Positions 38,549 to 47,800 of a DNA stretch of 64,000 nucleotides are shown here, piece after piece. The translations under genes and the position numbers were made by a program. A model generated the notes under the pieces. The model saw nothing but the letters and a program-made list of their open reading frames with translations, was not told the DNA's origin and did no database searches. The DNA is taken from the NCBI GenBank assembly GCA_027459785.1, contig DAIDGU010000055.1, positions 19,548 to 83,547 on the forward strand, given 5' to 3'. Position 1 is the first letter of the stretch. Every line of letters starts with the position of its first letter. The stretch comes from Ktedonobacteria bacterium (GTDB taxonomy: Bacteria; Chloroflexota; Ktedonobacteria; Ktedonobacterales; JACDGC01).

Positions 38549-38750
38549 GATACCGTATTTGGGTACAAGCGGGGCCGGACAGACAGGAATGTCTGTCCTC
38601 CGTGGTTATCGAGAATGGCAGTCCGCCGTGTTGACCGTGGGGCGGACATGCCTGTCCACCGTGTTGACCGTGGGGCGGACATGCCTGTCCGCCAGGCGAC
38701 CGACACGAATGTCTGTCCTCCGATACCCTTACGGATCACTCGAATAAGGT
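38549..38750. repeat. Composite repeat: GGACAGACAGGAATG leader plus GGGGCGGACATGCCTGTCC tandem
   Basis: After a conserved leader (ATACCGTATTTGGGTA) the region holds GGACAGACAGGAATGTCTGT, then two tandem units of CCGTGTTGACCGTGGGGCGG, each followed by ACATGCCTGTCC, then CGACACGAATGTCTGTCC. The right edge reads ATACCCTTACGGATCACTCG. Total about 200 bp. It lies right after the glycosyltransferase gene and may shape that transcript's 3' end. Confidence 0.8.
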
Positions 38751-38918
38751 GTGAGCGGTGGTTCCCCCAGAGGCAGGATGCCTGGCACACCCACGCGCAG
38801 AAGGATTGCCGGTGGCGCATGGCCGGCGCTCTCGTCAGGGATGGCGGGGCGTGGCAGAAGATGCGGCTGCTGGCTCACCCCGGCGACGCCCGTCGCCGTG
38901 AGGGATCGGGGGCCAAGG

Positions 38919-39146
38919 ATGCACGATACTGCCGTTTCCACCGTCGTTCGCCGTCACCTGCGCCTGCACACCGCGCAGCGCGTGCTGGAAGCCTACAGCG
39001 CCGGCGAACCCTTCGAGAAGCTCTTGCGCGGCCTCGCGCCGGACCAGCGCCGCGCTGTCGAAGGCTTGCTGCGCGCCGCCGCCGAAGCCTGGGGCAACGC
39101 TGTGGCCGCCGCCGAGCGTCCTGCTGACGATGGCTGGTTGCGCTGA
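38919..39146 (+). CDS. Small hypothetical protein
   Basis: 75 residues from ATG 38919. Composition is normal for a soluble protein: a predicted helix pair (RRHLRLHTAQRVLEAYSAG and ALAPDQRRAVEGLLRAAAEA-type). I do not recognise a family. The long alternative start upstream at 38751 would include Arg/Pro-rich low-complexity residues and is unlikely. It runs convergent with the BON-like gene, 27 bases apart. Confidence 0.45.
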   Translation: MHDTAVSTVVRRHLRLHTAQRVLEAYSAGEPFEKLLRGLAPDQRRAVEGLLRAAAEAWGNAVAAAERPADDGWLR

Positions 39147-39173
39147 CGGCCCTACCGCGTGGCACCGGGAGCC

Positions 39174-39527
39174 TCAATAGAACCAGCGCGCGATGGCGGC
39201 GCGGGGCGGTGCTGTGCCGTCTTTGCGCGGCTGCATGTCGGCGACGGCCAGCCCTTGCCCCGGCAGCGCCAGCAGATCCCACACGGCATAAAGGCCCGCC
39301 TGTTGGCGCAGCAGCCCGCGCACAAACTGGCGCTCGTCTTCCGTCGCCGTCTGGCCGCGCACATGCGCCACCCCGCCGTCCACCGTGATCGCCAGTTCCA
39401 GGCGGGCGGTGCGGTCGTCGTGCGCCAGGCGGTCGCGCAGCGCCTCCGCGAGCGTCATATCGCGCAGTTCGTCCCAGGTCGGGGGTCGCGCGCTGGCCGG
39501 CGTCGCCGGCATGGTCCCCTGCATCAT
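39174..39527 (-). CDS. BON-like domain protein
   Basis: 117 residues from ATG 39527; an ATG two codons earlier sits directly on the AGGAAAGG site, so this one with 6-base spacing is more likely. Residues 30-85 have the BON pattern (RTARLELAITVDGGVAHVRG, then VRGLLRQQAGLYAVWDLLAL). BON domains bind phospholipids or mediate osmotic stress protection, yet no signal peptide is present here, so it may be cytosolic. No clear partner. Confidence 0.6.
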   Translation of the reverse strand: MMQGTMPATPASARPPTWDELRDMTLAEALRDRLAHDDRTARLELAITVDGGVAHVRGQTATEDERQFVRGLLRQQAGLYAVWDLLALPGQGLAVADMQPRKDGTAPPRAAIARWFY

Positions 39528-39604
39528 CGCCATCCTTTCCTGCTGTGCATCGTGTTAAAAAGATGCCACGTTCAGAAAGGCCGCAAGAACGATACCGGCG
39601 CGCC

Positions 39605-40243
39605 TCACTGGGCCGCGCGCAGCGACGTGATGTATTGGGCGATGCCGTTGAGGATGAATTGCACGGCCAGCGCGGCCAGCAACATGCCCAGGATGCGCGA
39701 GAGGACCAGGATGCCCGTGGTGCCAACCCGGCGCGCGATCATTTGGCTCAGCATCATCGCGCCCCAGGCCAGCAGCAGCGTGACGGCCCCCGCCACGGCC
39801 ACCGCGCCCAGCCGCACCGGATCGTTGCCGGCCAGCGAGACGAGCAGGATGACGCTGGCGATGGTCCCCGGCCCGGCGATCAGCGGGATGGCGAGAGGGA
39901 AGACGCTGACATCCTCGCGGGTGCGCGCCTCGGCTTCTTCGCGCGGCGTTTCGCGCGCACCGGATGGGCGACCAAAGAGCATGTCGATGGCCACCAGGAA
40001 GAGCAAGCCCCCGCCGGCGATGTCGAAGGCGTCCAGCCCGATGCCCAGGCTCTGAAACAGCAGCCGTCCGAAGATGCCGAAGAACGCGATCACCAGCGCG
40101 GCGATGACCGAGGCGCGCGTGATGATGTGCCGCCGCTCGCGCGGTGTGGCCTGGCCCGTCAGCCCCAACACCAGCGGCACCAGCCCCACGGGGTCCACCA
40201 CCGTCAGGAAGGTCACCATCACTTTGAGCGCGAATTCTGGCAT
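39605..40243 (-). CDS. MarC-family integral membrane protein
   Basis: 212 residues from ATG 40243. Six hydrophobic segments with family motifs: TVVDPVGLVPLVLGLTG at the start, AGGGLLFLVAIDMLFG, FPLAIPLIAGPGTIASVILL and SRILGMLLAALAVQFILNGI. Function in MarC proteins is not established (the old multidrug-resistance link was withdrawn); transport of a small metabolite is plausible. The ribosome site is weak, with a GGGTG. Its candidate promoter lies 74 bases upstream in the 34-bp repeat at 40310-40343. Confidence 0.88.
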   Translation of the reverse strand: MPEFALKVMVTFLTVVDPVGLVPLVLGLTGQATPRERRHIITRASVIAALVIAFFGIFGRLLFQSLGIGLDAFDIAGGGLLFLVAIDMLFGRPSGARETPREEAEARTREDVSVFPLAIPLIAGPGTIASVILLVSLAGNDPVRLGAVAVAGAVTLLLAWGAMMLSQMIARRVGTTGILVLSRILGMLLAALAVQFILNGIAQYITSLRAAQ

Positions 40244-40309
40244 AACACCCACACAGCACGAAATCACCGGCAGTGCGGCATAACCCACGCTGCCCGGCAC
40301 GCGCTCATT

Positions 40310-40343
40310 ATATCATCCCTCGCATGAGTGTGGCTTACATTGT
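40310..40343 (-). repeat. 34-bp repeat with TATAAT box, downstream copy
   Basis: Minus-strand text CATGCGAGGGATGATATAAT followed by GAGCGCG. TATAAT lies at 40322-40317, placed for the MarC gene. The second copy at 48248-48281 has TACAAT. The two differ at three of 34 positions and lie 7,938 bp apart, enclosing the whole helicase/methylase/HicAB/DprA-like operon. Confidence 0.7.
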
Positions 40344-40970
40344 CCTCGCTGCCCATGCGGCCAGCTCGCCCGGCGGCAGCGCCCGCGCGCCCAGCGCCAG
40401 CAGCGGCGCGTTCTCGCGGCTGGGCAGCGTCAGCAGCGGCTTGCCCCAGCCGGCGACCTCCGCCGCCAGCGCCAGCAGATCGCCCCCCGGCGCGGCATGC
40501 GCGATGCACACGGCCCCGGCCAGCGCCGCCACGCAGCGGTTGCGCACCCGCGCCAGGTCCGCCGTCACGCGCCGCTCGTCATCGCTGAAAGGTGCCAGGA
40601 GCAGCAGCCGCCCTTCCGCCAGCGGCCCACGCAACTCCGCCGCCACGCGCATCCCGCCGATCCCCCGCGCCGGACACACGATCACCGGCTGCCGCCCGCG
40701 CAACAGCACCGTCAGGCACTCGCGCTCCAGCGGCGCGTGAAAGCCGCCCGCCACCACCACTCCCGCGTCGCGCAGCGCCACCGCCAGATCGAAGATCCCC
40801 AGGATGACATCCCCCGGACACGCGACGGAACAGAAAAACGCGAGCGCGGGCCGCGCCAGCGCCGCCAGATCGCCCCGCACCGCGACGCGCGCTGGCATCC
40901 CCGCGCCCAGCGCCGCCAGCCCGGCGGGCCACGCGGGATGCGCGGGCGTCAGTTCATGCAGGACGTTCAT
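40335..40970 (-). CDS. DprA/Smf-like SLOG (Rossmann) protein
   Basis: 211 residues, ATG 40970, six bases after the HicB stop. Pattern of the DprA/Smf Rossmann fold: LAFFCSVACPGDVILGIFDL, VVVAGGFHAPLERECLTVLL, CPARGIGGMRVAAELRGPL and LLTLPSRENAPLLALG. It lacks the C-terminal winged helix of true DprA. Stand-alone SLOG proteins have been proposed as nucleotide sensors in defence systems. Its place at the end of the helicase/methylase/HicAB operon fits that. It could equally be an ordinary DNA-processing paralogue. Confidence 0.7.
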   Translation of the reverse strand: MNVLHELTPAHPAWPAGLAALGAGMPARVAVRGDLAALARPALAFFCSVACPGDVILGIFDLAVALRDAGVVVAGGFHAPLERECLTVLLRGRQPVIVCPARGIGGMRVAAELRGPLAEGRLLLLAPFSDDERRVTADLARVRNRCVAALAGAVCIAHAAPGGDLLALAAEVAGWGKPLLTLPSRENAPLLALGARALPPGELAAWAARTM

Positions 40971-40976
40971 GCGCGT

Positions 40977-41195
40977 TCAAGAGGCAACGGGAACGTCGAT
41001 CCATGCGGCCTCCGAGGGCGGCGGGATAGGATCGCCGTCGGCGAGCATGCCACGAATATGGAAGGCGATGGCCTCGCGCATGCTCCGTTTCGTCTCTTCG
41101 ATGGTATCCCCCACGGCGATGCAGCCTGGCAAGTCGGGACAATATGCGCTGTAATTGTTGCCCGCCTTTTCGATGATGATGATGTAGCGCATCAC
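40977..41195 (-). CDS. hicB: HicB-like antitoxin
   Basis: 72 residues, start ATGATG at 41195 overlapping the HicA stop. Fold: partial RNase H-like strands (MRYIIIIEKAGNNYSAYCPD), then LPGCIAVGDTIEETKRSMREAIAFHI, the hallmark HicB motif. No C-terminal DNA-binding domain, so any repression would rely on another protein. It should neutralise the HicA toxin. Confidence 0.88.
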   Translation of the reverse strand: MMRYIIIIEKAGNNYSAYCPDLPGCIAVGDTIEETKRSMREAIAFHIRGMLADGDPIPPPSEAAWIDVPVAS

Positions 41196-41389
41196 TGCTT
41201 CCTCCTGGGGATGTGGGCCTGCCGATAGATGCTCGCCAGCGTAGCCGGTGCCACGTCGCTGCCCAGTTTGCCCGGCACCGTCACCCGCCCCTTTTTCGTG
41301 GGATGTTTGTATTGGCGGTGAGAGCCTTCGGTCGCAACGAGATACCAGCCATCGGCCTCGATGATGGCAATGAGATCACGCACCTTCAC
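41192..41389 (-). CDS. hicA: HicA-like mRNA interferase toxin
   Basis: 65 residues from GTG 41389, GAGG 6 bases upstream; a GTG at 41407 would add six residues. The fold is a double-stranded-RNA-binding-like domain with the catalytic segment EGSHRQYKHPTKKG (His in SHRQY) and VPGKLGSDVAPATLASIYRQ. HicA cleaves mRNA when unopposed. The toxin gene precedes its antitoxin and overlaps it by 4 bases, the usual order for hicAB. It lies 85 bases after the methylase gene on the same strand. Confidence 0.88.
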   Translation of the reverse strand: MKVRDLIAIIEADGWYLVATEGSHRQYKHPTKKGRVTVPGKLGSDVAPATLASIYRQAHIPRRKQ

Positions 41390-41474
41390 GCCGGCCCTCG
41401 CTTTCACTATACCAGATGACGTGATTCCGTCGCTACTGCTAGCTCATCCCATACCCCCGCCCTCACCCCCGCCC

Positions 41475-44400
41475 TCACCCCTCCGCGTCGCCCTCGTCCG
41501 CCTCTTTGCCCATCCGATACTTGATGTCGTAGTTGATGATGAAATCCAATTCCTCCTCCGTGAACCCGTAATGCCGCGCCAGCACCCGGTCGATCTCGTC
41601 AATGATTGGCTTGGAGAGACGAGGATAGAACTCATCGTATTCAGTAATTCCTTTTCTGCCTTTACGTATTTTTCTTTGTTTATGTCTTTTATAATCACTC
41701 ATAAGAAGATCTCCGAAGTTGACAAACTCTTTGTTTTCCAATAGATCTTCTAAAGATATAGGAATATCCAACATGACATTATATGTTTTATTTCGACAAT
41801 CTGAATAATTCAACCAAAACCAATAATGCAAACTACTGTTTAGTATCAAACTTATTATTACTGGATTGATTCGCTCGTCTTTTACCAAAACAGGGCGATC
41901 AGCAGTTGAAATTGATTCGACCCCATCTTTCACTATTGGTGAATCAAAATCACGTGCCTTTGTCCAATATATTCCTCCATAGCAATATATTATCGATCTA
42001 GGTACCATCTTTTCACAAGGTACACACCATTGAGAAAGTCTTTGTTTTTTCGAAAATATTTTATTTGCAATACTGTTTTCAAAATTATAACTAAATTTAG
42101 GATATGCATAGATCGGGTGATTTTCAGGTGAAGTAACGTAAGCATAGTTAATTGTTTGAAAGAGGGTATTTCTTGAATCTGCTGCCCATCTTAATAAGCA
42201 TGTAGTATACATCATAATAGAGTTATAGGAGCTTGTGTCGTTTATAGCAATAAAAATGGTAAGAAAATTTTGCGATCCTTCAAATAACTGATCGGGTCGA
42301 TTAGAAAAATACGATATCCATACTGATTGGCTCATCGATTTTATTATCATTTCAGCAGGAATCATATTAGGTGTACAGAACATAGAAAGTGGCACTATCA
42401 ACGAAACATAACCTCGACGAGATAGCAAGGCAAATGCACGTTCTGTACACATCGAATATAAGTTAGCTGTCGAAAGAGTTTTTAAGTTAAGGACTAGATA
42501 TTGTCTCTTTATCTTGCTATACTCCACATACGGCGGGTTCCCGATGATCACATCGAAGCCGCCGCGCGCCATGATCTCGTGGAACTCGGCGTACCAGTGG
42601 AAGGGCTGGTGGCTGGCACGCCAGGGGGCGAACTGCGCGGGATCGTCGGCCTCCACGGCATATTCCCAGGCCAGGTAGCGATCCAGCGTGTGGGTGAGGG
42701 CGGCCATGCGGGCGCGCAGGGCGCGCTTATCGTCGGGGCTGACGCGCCCGCCCAGCGCCGTCTGTTGCGCGCGAAAGCTCTTGAGCGCCGCCGCCAGGTT
42801 TGTGGCATCCTCCTTGATCTTACCCAGCACCGCGCCTTCCTCGTTGCCGTTGCCCAGCCGCGTCGTCACGGCGCGCTCGATCTCCTCCCACGTGGCATAG
42901 CCCACCAGCGTGTTGCCGGCGCGGATGTTGAAGTCAATATCCGGCAGCGGCTCGATCTTCTGCGCATCGTTCACCTGGGCCACCAGCTTCAAAAAGAGGC
43001 GCAAGCGCGCGATCTCCACCGCCTCCTGCATGATGTCCACGCCATAGAGGTTGCGCACGATGATCGATTTCAGGATGAAATAGGCGCGGTTGGCATGCTG
43101 GGCCACCTCGCCCAAAATGGTGCGGAACTCCGGATGGCGCTCGCGCCCGCCCTCGCGCTCCAACCGCGCGTCGTCCTCGGCCACGAACGATTCCATGCGG
43201 TCCAGCGCCGCCTCGTAGAGGGGTGCCAGGATGTTGAGCGCGGCAAAGAGGAACGCGCCGGAACCGCACGTAGGGTCCAGCACGCTCACCCGCGTCAGCG
43301 CGTGATACAGCGCCAGCAACAGATCCGATCCCTCGCACTGCTGGATCACGTCGCGGGCGAAGGTGATGCTATCCAGGTTCAGCGTGATCAGGTCATTGAT
43401 CTGCGTCACCTCGCCGGCGGCCAGCTTGGCGCGCACCTCCTGGCAGCGTTGGCGGCGGGCCACATGTTCGCGCCACGTCTCCGTGGGCAGCGCGAAGGGC
43501 TGGTCCTCCAGCGTTTCCGGCGCGGGGCGGTTCCACCCGCCGCGCTGCTGCACGTCCGCGATGCCCGCCGCGATCGCCGCCGGCAGCGGCACATCCACGC
43601 CCCGCCGCCCCGCCGCGAAGATGTAGCGATCCGGCTCGGCGCGCAGCAGCCGCCAGATCGGCCCGTCGGGCGCGAAGGCGACCTTGCATTCCGGCTGCGC
43701 GGCATCGAAAAGAAAGGGGATGATCGTGTTCTTGCTGATATACTCCGTGATGTCCTCTTTGGTGTAATACGCCCCCATCTGCTTCTGGTTGATGAACTTC
43801 TCGAAGATATAGCCCAGAATGTCGGGATTGATCTCGGTGTCGCCGCGCCCTGGCCGGCTATCCAACACCCAATCATACGCATCGAACAGATCGAAGACGC
43901 CAGCGAAGGCTTCATCGGGGATATCCAGCGTGGCCTCGTGGTCGCGCTCGATCACGTGCTTCTCGAAGAGGCCGCCGTTCAGGTACGGCACGTCGCCCAG
44001 CAGCCGGCGCATCTCCGCCGTGCGCTCGTCGGCTTTGCGCCCCAGCCCCTCATGAAAGAACGGCAGCAAGAACGAGCGATAATACGTGAAAAAACCGTTG
44101 CCCGTGCCGTTGCGCAAGCATTCATCCAGCTTGTGCCGCAGATAGCCGGCATCATTATTCAGCAGCCGTTTGCGCTGGATGAAATAGGCGAACATCAGCC
44201 GATTGAGCATCAGCGAGGCGTACCACTTGCGCGTTTCGCCGTCGTCGTTCAGCCCGTCCAACCCGGCGATCTGCCCCGTAAAGATCTGGTGCCGTGCCGC
44301 GAACTTATCATAGAAGCGCTTGGTCGCTTTCTCCACGCGCAGCGCTTCCAGCCGCGCATCCACCACCACGCCGGTCAGGTCGTCTTCTTCATCCAGCCGG

Positions 44401-44810
44401 AACGCCAACTGGGATGCGAAGCCGGCCAGCTTGGCCCCGCTCTGCCCGCGATAAAAGAAGAGTTCCACATCGCGATAGCGCACAGTAAACTGCTCGCCGA
44501 CCACGCGCGGCGCGTATTGCCAGATCTGCTGCGTGTGGCCGGCATCAGTGAAGATGATCACTTGCCCCGCCTGGACCTTGCTCAACGCGCGCTTGATTTT
44601 AAGACGCATCGCGTGGTCCGGCATAGTCGCCGCTTCGCAGACGAAGATGCAGCGCCCGATCTTCTGCGCCACGCCGCGCAGGGTATAGCGCCCGCCCCCC
44701 GCTTCTACGCTCACAACATCGCTATAGCGATCCCACCCCAACCCATTGAACAGGCTGACGAAATCAAAGGCGATGATGGCATCCTGGATCTTGGTGGTGG
44801 CGAGCGTCAT
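41475..44810 (-). CDS. Gamma-class adenine-N6 DNA methylase, Eco57I-like, with A+T-rich target-recognition part
   Basis: 1,111 residues, ATG 44810. The N-terminal 450 residues include an Eco57I/type IIG-like helical region ending near the AYYTKEDITEYISKNTI motif, which typically precedes methylase motif I. Motif I is VLDPTCGSGAFLFAALNIL and motif IV is VIIGNPPYVEYSKIKRQY. The segment after the NPPY (bases about 41640-42530) is A+T-rich, unlike the flanks, and encodes a target-recognition-like domain (for example FALLSRRGYVSLIVPLSMFC). No restriction nuclease signature was found in this chain. The PLD/helicase gene 6 bases upstream may supply it. Together they look like a two-gene restriction-modification module, related to the DISARM class but without drmA or drmB. 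Confidence 0.88.
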   Translation of the reverse strand: MTLATTKIQDAIIAFDFVSLFNGLGWDRYSDVVSVEAGGGRYTLRGVAQKIGRCIFVCEAATMPDHAMRLKIKRALSKVQAGQVIIFTDAGHTQQIWQYAPRVVGEQFTVRYRDVELFFYRGQSGAKLAGFASQLAFRLDEEDDLTGVVVDARLEALRVEKATKRFYDKFAARHQIFTGQIAGLDGLNDDGETRKWYASLMLNRLMFAYFIQRKRLLNNDAGYLRHKLDECLRNGTGNGFFTYYRSFLLPFFHEGLGRKADERTAEMRRLLGDVPYLNGGLFEKHVIERDHEATLDIPDEAFAGVFDLFDAYDWVLDSRPGRGDTEINPDILGYIFEKFINQKQMGAYYTKEDITEYISKNTIIPFLFDAAQPECKVAFAPDGPIWRLLRAEPDRYIFAAGRRGVDVPLPAAIAAGIADVQQRGGWNRPAPETLEDQPFALPTETWREHVARRQRCQEVRAKLAAGEVTQINDLITLNLDSITFARDVIQQCEGSDLLLALYHALTRVSVLDPTCGSGAFLFAALNILAPLYEAALDRMESFVAEDDARLEREGGRERHPEFRTILGEVAQHANRAYFILKSIIVRNLYGVDIMQEAVEIARLRLFLKLVAQVNDAQKIEPLPDIDFNIRAGNTLVGYATWEEIERAVTTRLGNGNEEGAVLGKIKEDATNLAAALKSFRAQQTALGGRVSPDDKRALRARMAALTHTLDRYLAWEYAVEADDPAQFAPWRASHQPFHWYAEFHEIMARGGFDVIIGNPPYVEYSKIKRQYLVLNLKTLSTANLYSMCTERAFALLSRRGYVSLIVPLSMFCTPNMIPAEMIIKSMSQSVWISYFSNRPDQLFEGSQNFLTIFIAINDTSSYNSIMMYTTCLLRWAADSRNTLFQTINYAYVTSPENHPIYAYPKFSYNFENSIANKIFSKKQRLSQWCVPCEKMVPRSIIYCYGGIYWTKARDFDSPIVKDGVESISTADRPVLVKDERINPVIISLILNSSLHYWFWLNYSDCRNKTYNVMLDIPISLEDLLENKEFVNFGDLLMSDYKRHKQRKIRKGRKGITEYDEFYPRLSKPIIDEIDRVLARHYGFTEEELDFIINYDIKYRMGKEADEGDAEG

Positions 44811-44816
44811 GGCGGG

Positions 44817-47800
44817 TTACGATCCTTCCTGGTGGTGGGCGAACAACCCCAGCGAGCAGATGATCTGCGGCTCATGCTGTTCGGTCTCTGTCGCTATCAT
44901 ACACAACCGATCTTCATCTTGCAAGGCGAGGACGAGTTCGGCCAGCCGGTCGTTGGGGATGCCGCTGCGCAACTGGCGCGTCAGTGTATCGACGGCGGTC
45001 GCGCGCAGGGGAAAGCGCCAGATCACATCCAGCGCGCGTTCCAGTTCGGGCGACTCCCAGAGCGTGCCACGCAGCGAGCGGGCATATTCGCTCAGGCGCG
45101 TATGCACGCGGAAGCGCGCGCCGCCCGGTCGCCCTAGCTGCCCGCCGACGGGCCGGTCATCGCGCACGAGCTGCGCCACCCCCTCCCGCACCAGTTCGTG
45201 GTGGCGCGGGTCGCGCGGCAGCCCCGGCGTGTCGATGTTGCACGCAGCGGCATCCAGGATGGCCGTCAGCGATTGCGTGACGATCTGCCCGCCGGTGTCG
45301 ATGCGCGCCAGCGTGTCGTTGCCGTCCGCCGTGCGCAGATAGAGCAGCACGCCTTCCGGGCTGAGCGCCGTGGGATCGTGGGCGCGCGTGGCAAAGGCCA
45401 CCGCCGGCAGCGCCGGAATGATCGTCGCCAGCTTCGGATTCGCCGCCGTCGCGTTCTTCCAGATCTGATAGGCCAGCGAGGTCAGGTCGATATCGTTATC
45501 ATCCGTGCCATCCAGGATGTGCGCCTTCTCGTTATAGATATTCAGGATCGCCTGATCGCTCATGTCATCCTCGAAAAACGCCTCATCCGTGCCGACGACC
45601 TCGGCATTTTGGTGCAGCCGCTGGCGCACCCGCGCCCGCAAGCGAATGATCTGCTCCACCCCCTCCGCCGGCAGAAAGGTATAGCACGTGATCGCGTCGG
45701 CCTGCTGCCCGATGCGGTCCACGCGCCCCGCCCGCTGGATCAGGCGAATGATCGCCCAGGGCAGATCATAATTGACGACGATATGACAATCCTGCAAGTT
45801 CTGGCCCTCGCTCAGCACGTCCGTAGTCACCAGCACGCGCACGGCATCTTCCGGCGCGATGTCCTTGCGGTTGCTGACGGGGCTGAAGCGCCAGGCCATC
45901 CGCGTCGGCTCCGCCGCCTCGCCGGTGATGCCCGCCAGGTGCGTGACACCGCGCGCGCGCAACTGCGCCGTCAGGTACGTCACCGTATCGGCGAACTGCG
46001 TGAAGATCAACACTTTCTCCTGCGGATGCTGCTCGGTCAGCAAGCGCACCAGCGCAGCCAGCTTGGCATCGCGGTCGGCCTCCCACGCGCCGCAGCGCCC
46101 CAGCACCGCCAGCAATTCGCGCGCGTCGTGCAGCAGGTGCGCCCGCAACTCCTTCGTGAAAAGCGCCGCCCGCAGCCACTTGAACCGCGACCGATACTGC
46201 CCCGCATACATCTGGTAAATCGTGGCGGCGCGCTGGCGAAAGGCGACTTCATCGGGTAACGCGAGCGGCGCATCACCTCCTGCTTCATTGCCGTTCTCAT
46301 CTTCCGGTCCGAATAGCGGCACCGGCGCATCGGCATCGCGGTCCGTCAGGCGCGGGTCCAGCAGTTCGGACTCCTGGCTGCCCAGGGGGATATCCAGCCC
46401 GTTTTCCAGCGCGTGCAGAAAGACGAAATTGCGCAAGATATGCCGCTCGATGGATTGCAAAAAAGCCGGCCCGCCGCTTTCCAGACGCTTGAAAAGGTTG
46501 GTGCGGCAAAAGCCGCGCAGCCGGTCGCGGGCGCGCGACAACCCCTTGATGATGCCGTCTTCTGTCTGCGTCGTCTTCGCCTTGGCCGCGATGTAATGCC
46601 CCAGCCCATAGCGCGGCAAGGCGAGATCGTTGATCGCCGCCACCACGTCCGCGCCATACAGCCGCGCATACGGGTCCGCCGCGTCGCCGTCCGTGACAGC
46701 GAAGCCGACCGTGCGCGGCACGCGCTGCGGGAAGTAGGATCGCGTGCCATCGGCGAACGTGATATATTTTTGTCCCCGCTCCGGATCGTCATGGGTATAA
46801 TTGTCCTGAATGAAACTGCGCGTGCGGCGCACCATGAAAAGGCGCATCAGCTCGCGCCAGTCGTCGGGATAGTCGCTTTGCTCGAAAGCCGCCAGCGTGC
46901 GCACGCCGCACTGATGTTTCTGCAAAAATTCTGTTTCGCTCATGTCGTTCAGCAGCCGTTCGGGGCGAATCCCCAGGTCGCGGTCTTCGGGGATGAAGAG
47001 GCGCAACTGCGCGGAGAGATCGAGATACGTCTTGTTATAGGGTGTCGCCGTCAGCAAAATGCATTTGCTCTCGTTGTGCGTGATGTAGTCCTGGATCGCG
47101 CGATAACGTTTGCCCTCGCGGTTGCGCAGGTTGTGGCTTTCGTCGATCAGCACCAGGCGAAAGCGGCGCAATTCCTTCATCTGCTGCTCGTCCACCTGAC
47201 TGATCGGCAACACCTGCGCCGTCAGATGGTAGCGCCATTTATAGTCTTCCCACATCTGCGTCAGGTTCTTGGGGCAAATGATCAAGGTATCCCAACTGAA
47301 ATCATCCTGAAAGATGCGTGCCAGCGCCGTCGCCATCAACGTCTTGCCCAGCCCGACGACATCGCCGATCAGCACGCCGTCCCGCTTCTGCACGTGATGC
47401 GCCGCGATCTGCACGGCGGCTTCCTGGAACGGGAACAACTGCTTGCCGAAATCGCGCGGGATCTGGAACTCCGACAGGCCCGCCCGCGCCTCCTGCGACA
47501 GATGATATGCCATCTTCAGATAGATATAGTATGGCGGCAGGATCGTTTCGCTCGCCCAACTCGCGTCGATGATATCCGCCAATTCGGTTGAAATGTCCAT
47601 GCTGCGCAGGTCATCCCAGCGATCCGTGAACCATTGCTGCAATTTCGCGGCGGCATCCTGTTCCAGCACATCCACGTTCAGTTCGCCCTGGTGCTGCAAG
47701 CCGGCGAAGGTCAGATTGCTGCTGCCCAGATAGCCGATAACGGGCGTTTTGCGGTCGTGGCGATAGAGCAGGTACAGCTTGGCATGCAGGGGATAATCCG

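Noticed and set aside
42501..45137. Long plus-strand ORF of 878 codons
   Set aside because: Antisense to the methylase and helicase genes, whose motifs are clear; no ribosome site, high Arg/His composition. A shadow ORF.
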